Below are positions 51,460-59,847 of a stretch of 64,000 bases of DNA, piece by piece. Under the pieces are notes generated by a model. It was not told where the DNA came from. It did not search any database and saw only the letters and a program-made list of their open reading frames with translations. A program made the position numbers and the translations under genes. The stretch comes from Selenomonadales bacterium (GTDB taxonomy: Bacteria; Bacillota; Negativicutes; Sporomusales; UBA7701): assembly GCA_018434945.1 (NCBI GenBank), contig JAHDOI010000029.1, forward strand, positions 1 through 64,000, written 5' to 3'. The first letter of the stretch is position 1. Each line of letters begins with the position of its first letter.

Positions 51460-53006
51460 AGGTGGCTACGGCGGCGGAGATGCGCCGGATCGACGAACGG
51501 GCCATGAAAGAATACGGCCTCGCCGGCATTGCCCTGATGGAAAACGCCGGCGGCGAGGTGGCCCGCAGGGTCGCCGCCATCCTCGGCGGCGCGGCCGACA
51601 AGAAAGTTTGCATATTCTGCGGAAAAGGGAACAACGGCGGCGACGGCTTCGTAGCCGCCCGCCACCTGGCCGCCCGCGGGGCCAAAGTCAAGCTCTTCCT
51701 GCTGGGGGCGAAAAGCGCCGTTGGCGGCGACGCCCTCGCAAACCTCGAAATCCTTCTCAAAATGGGGACCGAGGTCATCGAAATCACCGGCGAGCGCGAC
51801 TGCGACAAAGCGGCGCTGGCGACAGCCTTCGCCGACCTCCTGGTTGACGCCCTCCTCGGCACGGGATTCAGCGGCGAAATCAGCGGCGACCTCGCCGCGA
51901 TTGTAAAGATAATCAACGCTTCCGGCAAGCCCGTCGTCGCCGTCGACATCCCCACCGGCATCGACGCCGACACCGGCCGCGTTCGGGGAGCGGCCGTCTG
52001 TGCGGCCCATACCGTCACCTTCGGACTGCCCAAACCGGGCCTCATCTTCCAGCCCGGTGCTTCCCATGCCGGCTCACTGACCGTCGCCGACATCGGACTG
52101 CCGGCCGCACTCCTCGCCGACGCCGCCATCCGGCAAAACACCGTCACCGCCGGCCTTGTCCGCCGTCTACTGCCGACTCGCGCCCCCTGGGCCCACAAAG
52201 GCACGGGCGGCCGGGCCGCGCTCGTCGCCGGCTCGCCGGGGCTCACCGGCGCCGCCGCCCTCGCCGCGATGGCGGCGGTGCGCGCCGGGGCGGGCCTTGT
52301 CACGCTGGGGATTGCCGCCGGCCTCAACGCCATAATGGAAATCAAGCTGACCGAAGTCATGACAAAGCCGCTGCCCGAAGAGACCGACGGCGTCGTCGGG
52401 CAGGCGGCCATCGAAGAAATCGCCGTCATGGCGCAAAATGCCGACGTACTCGCCCTGGGGCCGGGCCTCGGACGTGCCGGGGAAACCTTCGCCGCCGTGC
52501 GGGAAATCGTGCGCACCGTCCCCTGCCCGCTCGTCATCGACGCCGACGGTCTGAATGCCCTTGCCGGCCACACCGAGATCCTGCTCGAAACCGAAGCCAT
52601 CGCCGTCCTGACACCCCATCCGGGCGAACTTGCTCGTCTGACGGGGCGCCCCCTGCCCGTCATCAACGCAGACAGGCTCGGGGCTGCACGCGACGCGGCC
52701 GCCAGCCTGGGCTCAATCGTCGTACTCAAAGGGCCGGGCACAGTGATAGCGTATCCTGACGGCGAAGTATTCATCAACACCAGCGGCAACGCCGCCTTGG
52801 CCACCGGCGGCACCGGCGACGTACTGACAGGCGTCATCGCCGCCCTCATCGCTCAGGGCCTCACCAGCCACGACGCTGCCGTCGCCGGCGTATTCCTCCA
52901 CGGCCTGGCAGGCGAGACGGCATCCAGCGCGGGACTGGTCGGTATGGCGGCCGGCGACCTTCTCGCGGCCCTGCCGGCGGCTATCGCCTCGCTGCACAAC
53001 ACCTGA
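51456..53006 (+). CDS. nnrD: Bifunctional NAD(P)H-hydrate epimerase / ADP-dependent NAD(P)H-hydrate dehydratase
   Basis: Repairs hydrated NAD(P)H. The N-terminal YjeF epimerase domain (about residues 1-215) has MENAGGEVARR and CGKGNNGGDGFVAARHL. The C-terminal ribokinase-like dehydratase domain (about 225-510) has HKGTGGRAALVAGSPG, TPHPGELARL and the GTGDVLTG anion hole. ATG 51456 overlaps the acpS stop. A 516-aa fused protein is the normal form. Confidence 0.94.
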   Translation: MKVATAAEMRRIDERAMKEYGLAGIALMENAGGEVARRVAAILGGAADKKVCIFCGKGNNGGDGFVAARHLAARGAKVKLFLLGAKSAVGGDALANLEILLKMGTEVIEITGERDCDKAALATAFADLLVDALLGTGFSGEISGDLAAIVKIINASGKPVVAVDIPTGIDADTGRVRGAAVCAAHTVTFGLPKPGLIFQPGASHAGSLTVADIGLPAALLADAAIRQNTVTAGLVRRLLPTRAPWAHKGTGGRAALVAGSPGLTGAAALAAMAAVRAGAGLVTLGIAAGLNAIMEIKLTEVMTKPLPEETDGVVGQAAIEEIAVMAQNADVLALGPGLGRAGETFAAVREIVRTVPCPLVIDADGLNALAGHTEILLETEAIAVLTPHPGELARLTGRPLPVINADRLGAARDAAASLGSIVVLKGPGTVIAYPDGEVFINTSGNAALATGGTGDVLTGVIAALIAQGLTSHDAAVAGVFLHGLAGETASSAGLVGMAAGDLLAALPAAIASLHNT

Positions 53007-53136
53007 GCGCAGCTGGCAATATTTGCGTTTGACGGCATAATTTGCGTCTTGCCAATGCATACTTAACCATGATACAGTACAAGCGGATATCCAGCCATTG
53101 ACAGGCATAAAACGCCTATCCGGTATATCAACATCG

Positions 53137-53166
53137 TTGACATTAGTATATCAATACTCATATAAT
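53137..53166 (+). promoter_or_regulatory. Consensus promoter of the mazEF-like operon
   Basis: TTGACA (53137-53142), an 18-base spacer, then TATAAT (53161-53166). The surrounding AT-rich stretch has several short dyads that may bind the antitoxin. Confidence 0.7.
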
Positions 53167-53216
53167 GATTATATATTATGTTTATCTTGTGCATAACCTG
53201 AGGCGGGGGTGATGGT

Positions 53217-53492
53217 GTGGCCGAGTTAAAGCGTATCATGATAAGCATCCCTAACAGCTTGCTCCAGGAAGTCGACGGCTTTATAGCCATGGAGAAGCTT
53301 AGCCGCAGTCAATTCGTGCGGGAAGCCATGCGCCTCTACATCGAGGAACGCAAACGCAAGGCTGTTAGAGATATGATGCGCAAAGGCTACCAGGAGATGG
53401 CCGTCATAAACCTGGCCCTGGCTGAGGAAGGCCTCACCGCCGACGTGGAAGTGTACGAGATGATGCCCACCTTGCTAGTGGAGCGTGAATAG
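53217..53492 (+). CDS. Ribbon-helix-helix antitoxin (MazE/EndoAI-like)
   Basis: A 91-residue protein with an N-terminal CopG/Arc ribbon-helix-helix DNA-binding domain ([37 protein letters not shown]) and a C-terminal toxin-binding tail. Start GTG 53217 has GGCGGGGGTGA upstream. The toxin gene starts two bases after its stop. It likely represses its own operon together with the toxin. Confidence 0.9.
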   Translation: MAELKRIMISIPNSLLQEVDGFIAMEKLSRSQFVREAMRLYIEERKRKAVRDMMRKGYQEMAVINLALAEEGLTADVEVYEMMPTLLVERE

Positions 53493-53493
53493 G

Positions 53494-53844
53494 ATGATCG
53501 TTAAGCGCGGGGATATTTATTATGCAAACCTGAGCCCGGTGGTCGGATCGGAACAGGGGGGGCACCGGCCCGTGCTGGTCATTCAAAACGATGTTGGCAA
53601 TAAGTACAGTCCCACCGTTATCGTCGCCGCTATCACATCCCAGATATCCAAGGCGAAATTGCCGACACACGTTGAGATCAGCGCCAAACAGTTCAACCTC
53701 GACAAAGATTCGGTCATACTGCTGGAACAGCTCAGAACAATCGATAAACGCCGCTTGAAAGAGAAAATCACTCATTTGAGCGAAGAAGTCATGGCAAAAG
53801 TCGACGAGGCCACCAGGATAAGCCTGGGGCTCATTATGCTTTGA
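53494..53844 (+). CDS. mazF: MazF/EndoA-type mRNA interferase toxin
   Basis: A 116-residue endoribonuclease of the PemK/MazF fold: [31 protein letters not shown] is the hallmark N-terminus, with IVAAITSQ and [13 protein letters not shown] further on. ATG 53494 has a close upstream site. Toxin-antitoxin order and spacing match B. subtilis ndoAI-ndoA. A terminator follows. Confidence 0.95.
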   Translation: MIVKRGDIYYANLSPVVGSEQGGHRPVLVIQNDVGNKYSPTVIVAAITSQISKAKLPTHVEISAKQFNLDKDSVILLEQLRTIDKRRLKEKITHLSEEVMAKVDEATRISLGLIML

Positions 53845-53851
53845 TTTGCGG

Positions 53852-53878
53852 ATAGGCGCTCGTGTGCCTATTTTTTTA
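53852..53878 (+). terminator. Terminator of the mazEF-like operon
   Basis: ATAGGC pairs with GCCTAT over a short loop and is followed by a run of T. Confidence 0.8.
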
Positions 53879-53954
53879 ATGTCCGCCCGGTTAACACTAA
53901 TAAGCGATGTATCATAATAAGCTGCCGACAACGCAAATACCGAGGAGGAAAAAG

Positions 53955-54824
53955 ATGCAGTTCAGACGAAGCTGGGCATTCGCCCTGGCAGCGCTGGCGC
54001 TGTCGCTGGCCATCGCGGCCGGGTGCGGCGCGCCTGCGGCCGACCGGGCAAAGGTGGACAACCTGGTAGTCAACGTCATCGACGTCGGACAGGGGGACGC
54101 CATCCTCATCCGCACCCCCGGTCAGGTCACCCTGATCGACAGCGGCGACGTTCCGGCCAGGGACAAACTTGTTGCCTACATAAAGAAACAGGGCGTAAAA
54201 ACCATCGACACACTCATCGTCACCCATCCTCACGCCGACCATATCGGCGGGGCCGTCGCCATCCTCGACAACTTTGCAGTCAAGCGGGTTTACGACAGCG
54301 GGCAGGTGACGACCAGCAGCCTCTACCGCCAATACCTCGCAACCGTGCAGAAAAAGAACATCGCCTTCGCGCTGCTTGCCGACGGCAAAGAAATCGACAT
54401 CGGCGGCGGCACGCTCAAGATATTGAACCCACCCGTGCCGCCTTTCGCAAGCGAAGCCGGCCTCAACAACAACTCGATCGTCGCCCGGCTCGTATACGGC
54501 AACTTCGCGCTGCTGCTCGCCGCCGACGCCGAGCAGGAAGCCGAGGCGGGCATGGTCAAGAAATACGGCTCCGGCCTGAAAAGCCAGGTGCTCAAAAGCG
54601 GCCACCATGGCAGCCGCACCTCGTCCTCGCCCGCCTTCCTTAAGGCTGTCGCCCCCGAAGCGGCCGTAATCTCCGTAGGTGCCAACAACGAGTATCACCA
54701 TCCCCACCCCTCGGTCCTGAAGCGTTACGGAGACCGCAAAATCAAAGTCTACCGCACCGACACCGACGGCGCGGTCACGATCGCCAGCGACGGTAAAACC
54801 TATACAATCACCAAGGAGAGATGA
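53955..54824 (+). CDS. ComEC-type metallo-beta-lactamase-fold lipoprotein
   Basis: A 289-residue exported hydrolase. The signal segment ends in IAAGC, a lipobox. The catalytic domain shows DVGQGDAILIRTP, the metal-binding THPHADHIGG, a later GHHGSRTSSS and HHPHPSVLKRY, as in the C-terminal domain of competence protein ComEC and its free-standing relatives. GGAGG precedes ATG 53955. A DUF3006 gene follows immediately, a common pairing. Likely acts on extracellular nucleic acid or another phosphodiester (family inference). Confidence 0.88.
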   Translation: MQFRRSWAFALAALALSLAIAAGCGAPAADRAKVDNLVVNVIDVGQGDAILIRTPGQVTLIDSGDVPARDKLVAYIKKQGVKTIDTLIVTHPHADHIGGAVAILDNFAVKRVYDSGQVTTSSLYRQYLATVQKKNIAFALLADGKEIDIGGGTLKILNPPVPPFASEAGLNNNSIVARLVYGNFALLLAADAEQEAEAGMVKKYGSGLKSQVLKSGHHGSRTSSSPAFLKAVAPEAAVISVGANNEYHHPHPSVLKRYGDRKIKVYRTDTDGAVTIASDGKTYTITKER

Positions 54825-54825
54825 C

Positions 54826-55044
54826 ATGCGCGTAAGGGTGGTACTGGACAGGTTCGAAGGCGACAAGGCCGTGCTCCTCGTCGGCGACGCCGAACAAAGC
54901 GTCGCCTGGCCGCGGGCGTTTCTCCCGGACGGCGCCGCGGAGGGCGACGTCCTGTGGCTGGCGCTGAGCATCGACAGCGAAGCGACCCGCGTAGCCAAGG
55001 AGGAGGCGGAAGACCTATTGCGCAAATTATTGAACGGCGGCTAA
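54826..55044 (+). CDS. DUF3006 domain protein
   Basis: A 72-residue protein (VVLDRFEGDKAVLLVGD, PDGAAEGDVLWLALS), matching the small beta-barrel-like DUF3006 family usually encoded next to ComEC-type hydrolases. It starts one base after the preceding stop, so it is translationally coupled. Its role is unknown. Repeat copy C begins directly after it. Confidence 0.87.
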   Translation: MRVRVVLDRFEGDKAVLLVGDAEQSVAWPRAFLPDGAAEGDVLWLALSIDSEATRVAKEEAEDLLRKLLNGG

Positions 55045-55045
55045 C

Positions 55046-55241
55046 GGCCGTTGATAAAGCCCCATCTGCTGCGTACCCGCAAGGGGCAGGCCGCAATTCT
55101 AAGCGCTGAAGCGCTAAGAATTCGCGCACTTGCTCCTCCGGTGCGCCCCGCACAAAATTCGTATCGCCAATCGCCACAAGATTTATCGCGCTGGCCAGGC
55201 TGACGTAATCAGGACGTGCATCTGGAGCTTTCTGAACGGCC
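55046..55241. repeat. Palindromic interspersed repeat, copy C (long variant)
   Basis: A 196-base relative of the elements at 23417 and 25328. The left end GGCCGTTGATAAAGCCCCAT and the complement of the right end GGCCGTTCAGAAAGCTCCAG match with few differences. The interior differs and holds its own hairpin (ATTCTAAGCGCT against AGCGCTAAGAAT, one mismatch). Confidence 0.82.
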
Positions 55242-55299
55242 TTGGGCTCCGGTGGCAACAAACGCCGGTCGCCCATAAAGCACAATCTGCGGCGCTAAG

Positions 55300-55326
55300 A
55301 GGCGGCATTGCCGCCTCCTTATTTTT
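55300..55326 (+). terminator. Rho-independent terminator
   Basis: AGGCGGC (55300-55306) pairs with GCCGCCT (55310-55316), then a T-rich run. The remaining interval to 55456 is AT-rich and shows no gene. Confidence 0.65.
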
Positions 55327-55456
55327 CCTTTTTAGCTTTAAATAAAGAGTTTACAGACAAGTTGTGAGCGTAACATAAAAAATCCGACATGAAACTGGCA
55401 GGAATTTGGCTATGGAAGGCGAATTGTAACATAACACGTCGCAATAGGGAGGTGTT

Positions 55457-56605
55457 GTGTTGCGCCGCGTCCTCTGTTTCCTGGTAATTTGTGCCGTACT
55501 GGCCGTCTCTTCGGCGGGCTACGCGGCCAAGGCTCCGTCTCCTATGGCCAACCAGCCCGGCAACAGGCTGCTGGCCGTCGTCGGCAAGACTGCCGGTGCC
55601 TCGGTCACCCCCGGTGGCCAACAACTCACCCAGATCCGCTGGGCCAATCACATCGACGCCGTAACCGGCGCCGGCCGGCTTCGCCTTGTCATCGACACGA
55701 CCGGCCCCGTTCAGGCCAGCGGCAAGGTAACCGTCTCACCCACGCCACGCCTGGTCGTCAACGTCAAAGGCGCGGTCCCGGGACAGACAGACACCGATAT
55801 CGACCTCGACGGCCGGATTGCCGACAGTATCAGCATGAAATCCGAAGACGACCGGAACACCGTCATAACGGTGGAACTGCCGCTTATGGTCGAAGAAGGG
55901 GAATACAAGGTATTCACCCTGCCGAAGGACATCCCCAACAAGAAACCGAATCGCGTGGTTATCGATATCAACCAGCCCCTGCCCCCTGCGAAATTCAGCT
56001 TCACCGCGGGGCTGAAAGACAAACTGATCGTCCTTGATCCCGGCCACGGCGGCAGCGATCCAGGTGCGGTCGGCCTGGCGGGCAACAGGGAAAAAACCGT
56101 CAACCTCGCCGTCGCCCTCAGAGTCAAAGCACTGCTCGACAAGGCGGGAGCCAAGGTCATCATGACCCGCCAGGACGACCGCGACGTCTTCGGGCCCAAC
56201 GCATCGGCCGTCGATGAACTCAAGGCGAGAGCCACCATCGCCAACGTCAAAAAAGCCGACATATTCGTCAGCATCCACTCCAACGCCGCTACAAACCGCA
56301 GCGCCGAAGGCACCTCTACATATTTCTACCAAAAGACCCGCTACGATTACCTGCTGGCAAACAATCTCCAGGCAGGTATGCTGCAAGCCGGCGGTCTAAA
56401 GGACAAAGGAACATTGTCGGCGAATTTCTACGTGATCAAGCGCACCACCATGCCGGCTGCGCTCGTCGAGATGGCGTTTCTGTCCAATCCGGCCGAGGAA
56501 AAACTGCTGGCCGGTCCCCAGTTCCAGCAGAAGATGGCCGAAGGCATCGTCCGGGGCATCGAGAGTTTCTTCGCCCAGGCAGCCACCAAGGGGGGTGAAT
56601 GGTGA
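55457..56605 (+). CDS. N-acetylmuramoyl-L-alanine amidase with AMIN domain
   Basis: Zinc amidase cleaving the bond between MurNAc and the stem peptide. The 382 residues comprise a signal peptide (about 1-23), an AMIN domain (about 65-175) for wall targeting, and an Amidase_3 domain (about 190-375) with DPGHGGSDPGA (His), the zinc-binding Glu in NREKTVNLA, SIHSNAA (His) and the catalytic Glu in ALVEMAFLSNP. Start GTG 55457 (or TTG 55460) lies after GGGAGG. Coupled to the GerMN gene, suggesting a sporulation or cortex role. Confidence 0.92.
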   Translation: MLRRVLCFLVICAVLAVSSAGYAAKAPSPMANQPGNRLLAVVGKTAGASVTPGGQQLTQIRWANHIDAVTGAGRLRLVIDTTGPVQASGKVTVSPTPRLVVNVKGAVPGQTDTDIDLDGRIADSISMKSEDDRNTVITVELPLMVEEGEYKVFTLPKDIPNKKPNRVVIDINQPLPPAKFSFTAGLKDKLIVLDPGHGGSDPGAVGLAGNREKTVNLAVALRVKALLDKAGAKVIMTRQDDRDVFGPNASAVDELKARATIANVKKADIFVSIHSNAATNRSAEGTSTYFYQKTRYDYLLANNLQAGMLQAGGLKDKGTLSANFYVIKRTTMPAALVEMAFLSNPAEEKLLAGPQFQQKMAEGIVRGIESFFAQAATKGGEW

Positions 56606-57168
56606 TGTCCAATCGCAGCAGATATATCGCATTAGTGGCCATTCTGCTCATCGCGCTGTTCGCGGCAGGCTGTGAACCAGATCAGGCCGTCACCGGACAA
56701 CCGCCCGCTGTCAAGCCGCCCGAGAAGCTGGCGGGCCCACCTGCCGCCGAGACGATGTCCGTAACCGTTTACCACGCCACAAAAGACGCCGCATACCTTG
56801 TGGCGGAAACCTACACACTCCCGAAAACCGACAAACCCGTCCAGGCCGCCGTCGAGCAACTGCTGACCGGGCCGAAAAACCCCGAACTGATCCGCGCCCT
56901 GCCTGAAGGAACAAAACTCAAGGGCATAACCGTCAAGGATCATATAGCCTACGTGGACTTCAACGACAAAATTATCAAGAACGGCAGCGGCGGATCAGCC
57001 GGCGAAATCATGGCCGTGAGCGCCATCGTCAACACCGTGACCGAGTTCGCTGATATCTACAAAGTCCAGATCATGGTCGAAGGCAGAAAGATACACACCC
57101 TCTACGGCCATATGGACACCAGCGAACCGCTAAGCAGGTCGGAAAAGATCATAAAAAAGTCCTTGTGA
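56605..57168 (+). CDS. GerMN domain lipoprotein
   Basis: A 187-residue lipoprotein (signal ending FAAGC) with a GerMN domain (about residues 50-165: VQAAVEQLLTGPKNPELIRALPEGTKL, VDFNDKI, IVNTVTEFADIYKVQI). In B. subtilis GerM contributes to spore cortex and germination. The start is probably ATG 56605, overlapping the amidase stop; upstream ATG 56599 and GTG 56602 are closer to the GGGGG site. The promoter of thiC overlaps its end. Confidence 0.88.
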   Translation: MSNRSRYIALVAILLIALFAAGCEPDQAVTGQPPAVKPPEKLAGPPAAETMSVTVYHATKDAAYLVAETYTLPKTDKPVQAAVEQLLTGPKNPELIRALPEGTKLKGITVKDHIAYVDFNDKIIKNGSGGSAGEIMAVSAIVNTVTEFADIYKVQIMVEGRKIHTLYGHMDTSEPLSRSEKIIKKSL

Positions 57169-57191
57169 GCAGCATACTCATCTGGTAAAAT
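57163..57191 (+). promoter_or_regulatory. Promoter of the thiC riboswitch transcript
   Basis: TTGTGA (57163-57168) and TAAAAT (57186-57191) with a 17-base spacer, about 20 bases upstream of the aptamer. The -35 overlaps the gerMN stop codon. Confidence 0.6.
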
Positions 57192-57210
57192 AATACTGCA
57201 ACCAAATACC

Positions 57211-57298
57211 AAACCACTAGGGGAGCGTAATGCTGAGAGGCGCAAGCCGACCCTTGGAACCTGATTTCTGGTTAATACCAGCGTAGGGAAGTGGGTTT
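57211..57298 (+). promoter_or_regulatory. TPP (THI-box) riboswitch aptamer
   Basis: The conserved blocks GGGGAGC, GCTGAGA, ACCCTTGGAACCTGAT and GGTTAATACCAGCGTAGGGAA appear in the right order, enclosed by a P1 stem of AAACCAC with GTGGGTTT. It binds thiamine pyrophosphate and controls the downstream thiC. Confidence 0.97.
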
Positions 57299-57312
57299 CA
57301 CCAGGCAACTGG

Positions 57313-57348
57313 CAGCCATCTAACCGTTCGTTGGGTGGCTGTTTTTTA
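57313..57348 (+). terminator. Riboswitch expression platform terminator
   Basis: CAGCCATCTAAC pairs over 12 bp (two G-U) with GTTGGGTGGCTG, followed by six T, directly after the TPP aptamer. TPP binding should favour it and shut off thiC. Confidence 0.85.
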
Positions 57349-57378
57349 TTGCATAAACGAACAGTAGGAGGCTTTGCA

Positions 57379-58680
57379 ATGGCAATTCAGATGAAACTTG
57401 CCCGGAGCGGGCAGATTACCCCGGCGATGGCGGCGGTGGCAAGCGAGGAAGGATTGGCCCCTGAGATTATCCGCGAACGGGTGGCGGACGGCACGGTCAC
57501 GATATGCGCCAACATCAACCACGCCAGCCTGAAACCGCGGGGCTTCGGGCTCGGCCTGAAAACAAAGGTCAACGCCAACATCGGCACATCGAGCGCCTTT
57601 CCCGCCGTCGAACCAGAACTGGCCAAACTCCGGGCGGCCATCGACGCCGGCGCCGACGCCGTCATGGACCTTAGCACCGGCGACGACATCGACCACTCCC
57701 GCCGAGAGATCATCAAGCACTCTACCGTCCCGGTCGGTACGGTGCCCATCTACCAGGCCACTGTCGAGGCGATCAAAAACAGAGGTTCGATCGTTGCCAT
57801 GACAGGCGACGACATCTTCAACACCATCGAAAAACACGCCAAAGACGGCGCCGACTTCATGACCATCCATTGCGGCATCACCCAGGCCAGCATCGCCAGG
57901 CTTCGCCAGCAGGGACGGGTCACCGACATCGTCAGCCGCGGCGGTTCCTTCATCACCGGCTGGATGCTCCATAACGACAAAGAAAACCCTCTTTACGAGC
58001 GCTACGACGAACTGATGGATATCTGCGCCGCTTACGACGTCACCATCAGCCTCGGCGATGGCCTGCGGCCCGGCTGTCTCGCCGACGCCACCGACCGCGC
58101 CCAGCTCGAAGAACTGCTCACCCTCGGCGAACTAGTCGATCGGGCGTGGGCCAAAGGCGTCCAGGTGCTTGTCGAAGGTCCTGGCCACGTGCCTTACAAT
58201 CAGATCGAGGCCAATATCAAACTGCAGAAACAGATCTGCAAAGGCGCGCCTTTCTATGTCCTCGGCCCGCTCGTCACCGACGTTGCGCCCGGCTACGACC
58301 ATATAACTGCCGCCATAGGCGGCACGCTGGCCGCCGCCGCCGGTGCCGACTTCCTCTGCTACGTCACTCCGGCCGAGCACCTCGGTCTGCCCAGCCTCGA
58401 CGACGTGCGCGAAGGGGTCATCGCCTCCCGCATCGCCGGCCACGCCGCCGACATCGTCAAAGGCGTAAAGGGCGCCTGGGAATGGGACCTGTCAATGGCC
58501 AAAGCCCGCAAAGCCCTCGACTGGGAAAAACAGATCGAACTCGCCATCGACCCCGTCAAGGCGGGCCGCTACCGCAAGGAGCGCAACCCCGGCGGCGCCG
58601 AGGCGTGTTCGATGTGCGGCAACTACTGCGCGATGAAAATAGTGAGCGAGTATCTCGGCAAACCGATCGAAAGGTGCTGA
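57379..58680 (+). CDS. thiC: Phosphomethylpyrimidine synthase
   Basis: Radical-SAM enzyme converting aminoimidazole ribotide to HMP-P for thiamine. The 433-residue form lacks the N-terminal extension of proteobacterial ThiC. Visible are [68 protein letters not shown] and the unusual cluster motif CSMCGNYC near the end. ATG 57379 has TAGGAGG. It is controlled by the TPP riboswitch. Confidence 0.97.
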   Translation: MAIQMKLARSGQITPAMAAVASEEGLAPEIIRERVADGTVTICANINHASLKPRGFGLGLKTKVNANIGTSSAFPAVEPELAKLRAAIDAGADAVMDLSTGDDIDHSRREIIKHSTVPVGTVPIYQATVEAIKNRGSIVAMTGDDIFNTIEKHAKDGADFMTIHCGITQASIARLRQQGRVTDIVSRGGSFITGWMLHNDKENPLYERYDELMDICAAYDVTISLGDGLRPGCLADATDRAQLEELLTLGELVDRAWAKGVQVLVEGPGHVPYNQIEANIKLQKQICKGAPFYVLGPLVTDVAPGYDHITAAIGGTLAAAAGADFLCYVTPAEHLGLPSLDDVREGVIASRIAGHAADIVKGVKGAWEWDLSMAKARKALDWEKQIELAIDPVKAGRYRKERNPGGAEACSMCGNYCAMKIVSEYLGKPIERC

Positions 58681-58682
58681 TT

Positions 58683-58717
58683 AAAAGAGCGCCCCGCATT
58701 TGCGGGGCGCTCTTTTT
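58683..58717. terminator. Bidirectional terminator
   Basis: AAAAGAGCGCCCCGCA pairs perfectly with TGCGGGGCGCTCTTTT between the convergent thiC and alr genes. Confidence 0.87.
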
Positions 58718-58723
58718 CCTTTA

Positions 58724-59836
58724 TTATTCGTTCACATACACCCGCGGGACCCTCGCGCTTACCGCACAGGCCAGCTCGTAGTTTATCGTCCCGGCCAGAT
58801 CGGCAAGTTCGGTCAGCGTAATCTCCTCCTTGCCCTGACGGCCGATGAGGACGGCCTCGTCGCCGACAACCGCATCGCCGTCGGCACCCAGGTCGACCAC
58901 GACCTGATCCATGCACACCCGCCCAACCACCGGCCGGCGCTTTTCGCCGATGAGGACGGCGGCCTTGTTCGAAAGGTGGCGGCTATAGCCATCGGCGTAG
59001 CCCACCGGGAGCGTGGCGAGGAACGTGGGCCGTTCGGTCTTGTATGTGCACCCGTAGCTTACAGCTGTGCCGGCCGAAACCTCCTTGATATACGCGATAC
59101 GGGTCTTAAGCTGCATAGCGGGACGGAGGTCGAGGGTCCTGTGCATATTGTGGGAAGGCGGCAGGCCGTAGATGACAATGCCCGGCCGGACTGTGTTGAA
59201 GCGGCCCTGCGGCAGATCGATGGCGGTGGCGCTGTTGGCGGCAGAAATATAAGTCAGGTTGGCTTTGGCGGCCAGACGGTCGACAGCGGCCCGGAAGGCG
59301 GCGAGCTGTCGCTCCGCGTATGTTTTATCGGCCGCGTCGGCCGTCGCCAGATGGGTGAAGACACCGACCAGTTCCACGCCTGGACTGGCCTGGATGTACT
59401 GGCGGAACTCCTCGAGCTGCACGGGGGCAACGCCGATGCGCCCCATGCCGGTATCGGTCTTGAGCACGACGCGGCAGCGGCGGCCGGCGTCGCGGGCGGC
59501 GTGGGAAAGGGCCCTGATGCTGTCCATGGTGGCCACCGTAGCCGTAAGATGGTAATCGACAACCAACTTTGCCTGGTCCGGGAGGGTGAGGCCGAGGACG
59601 AAGATCGGTACCGCCAGGCCTGCGCTCCTGAGCTCGGCTCCTTCTTCCGGGATAGCCACCGCCAGGCAGTCGGCCCCGGCCTCCAGGGCCGCGCGGCTTG
59701 CCTTGACGGCCCCGTGGCCATACGCGTTCGCCTTTACGACCGCAACGAGCTTGACACCCGGACCGGCCGCTTCGCGCACCTGGCGAATGTTGTGGCGGAT
59801 GGCCGCCAGATCGATCTCGGCGTGGGTAGGTCGCAT
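58724..59836 (-). CDS. alr: Alanine racemase
   Basis: PLP enzyme making D-alanine for peptidoglycan; D-alanine also keeps spores dormant. The 370 aa have the cofactor lysine in AVVKANAYGHGA, TDTGMGRIG, the catalytic tyrosine in SYGCTYKTERP, and RVCMDQVVVDLG. It lies 11 bases downstream of the sigma-54 activator gene on the same strand, so the two may be cotranscribed. It converges on thiC. Confidence 0.96.
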   Translation of the reverse strand: MRPTHAEIDLAAIRHNIRQVREAAGPGVKLVAVVKANAYGHGAVKASRAALEAGADCLAVAIPEEGAELRSAGLAVPIFVLGLTLPDQAKLVVDYHLTATVATMDSIRALSHAARDAGRRCRVVLKTDTGMGRIGVAPVQLEEFRQYIQASPGVELVGVFTHLATADAADKTYAERQLAAFRAAVDRLAAKANLTYISAANSATAIDLPQGRFNTVRPGIVIYGLPPSHNMHRTLDLRPAMQLKTRIAYIKEVSAGTAVSYGCTYKTERPTFLATLPVGYADGYSRHLSNKAAVLIGEKRRPVVGRVCMDQVVVDLGADGDAVVGDEAVLIGRQGKEEITLTELADLAGTINYELACAVSARVPRVYVNE

Positions 59837-59847
59837 GCTAACCCCTT

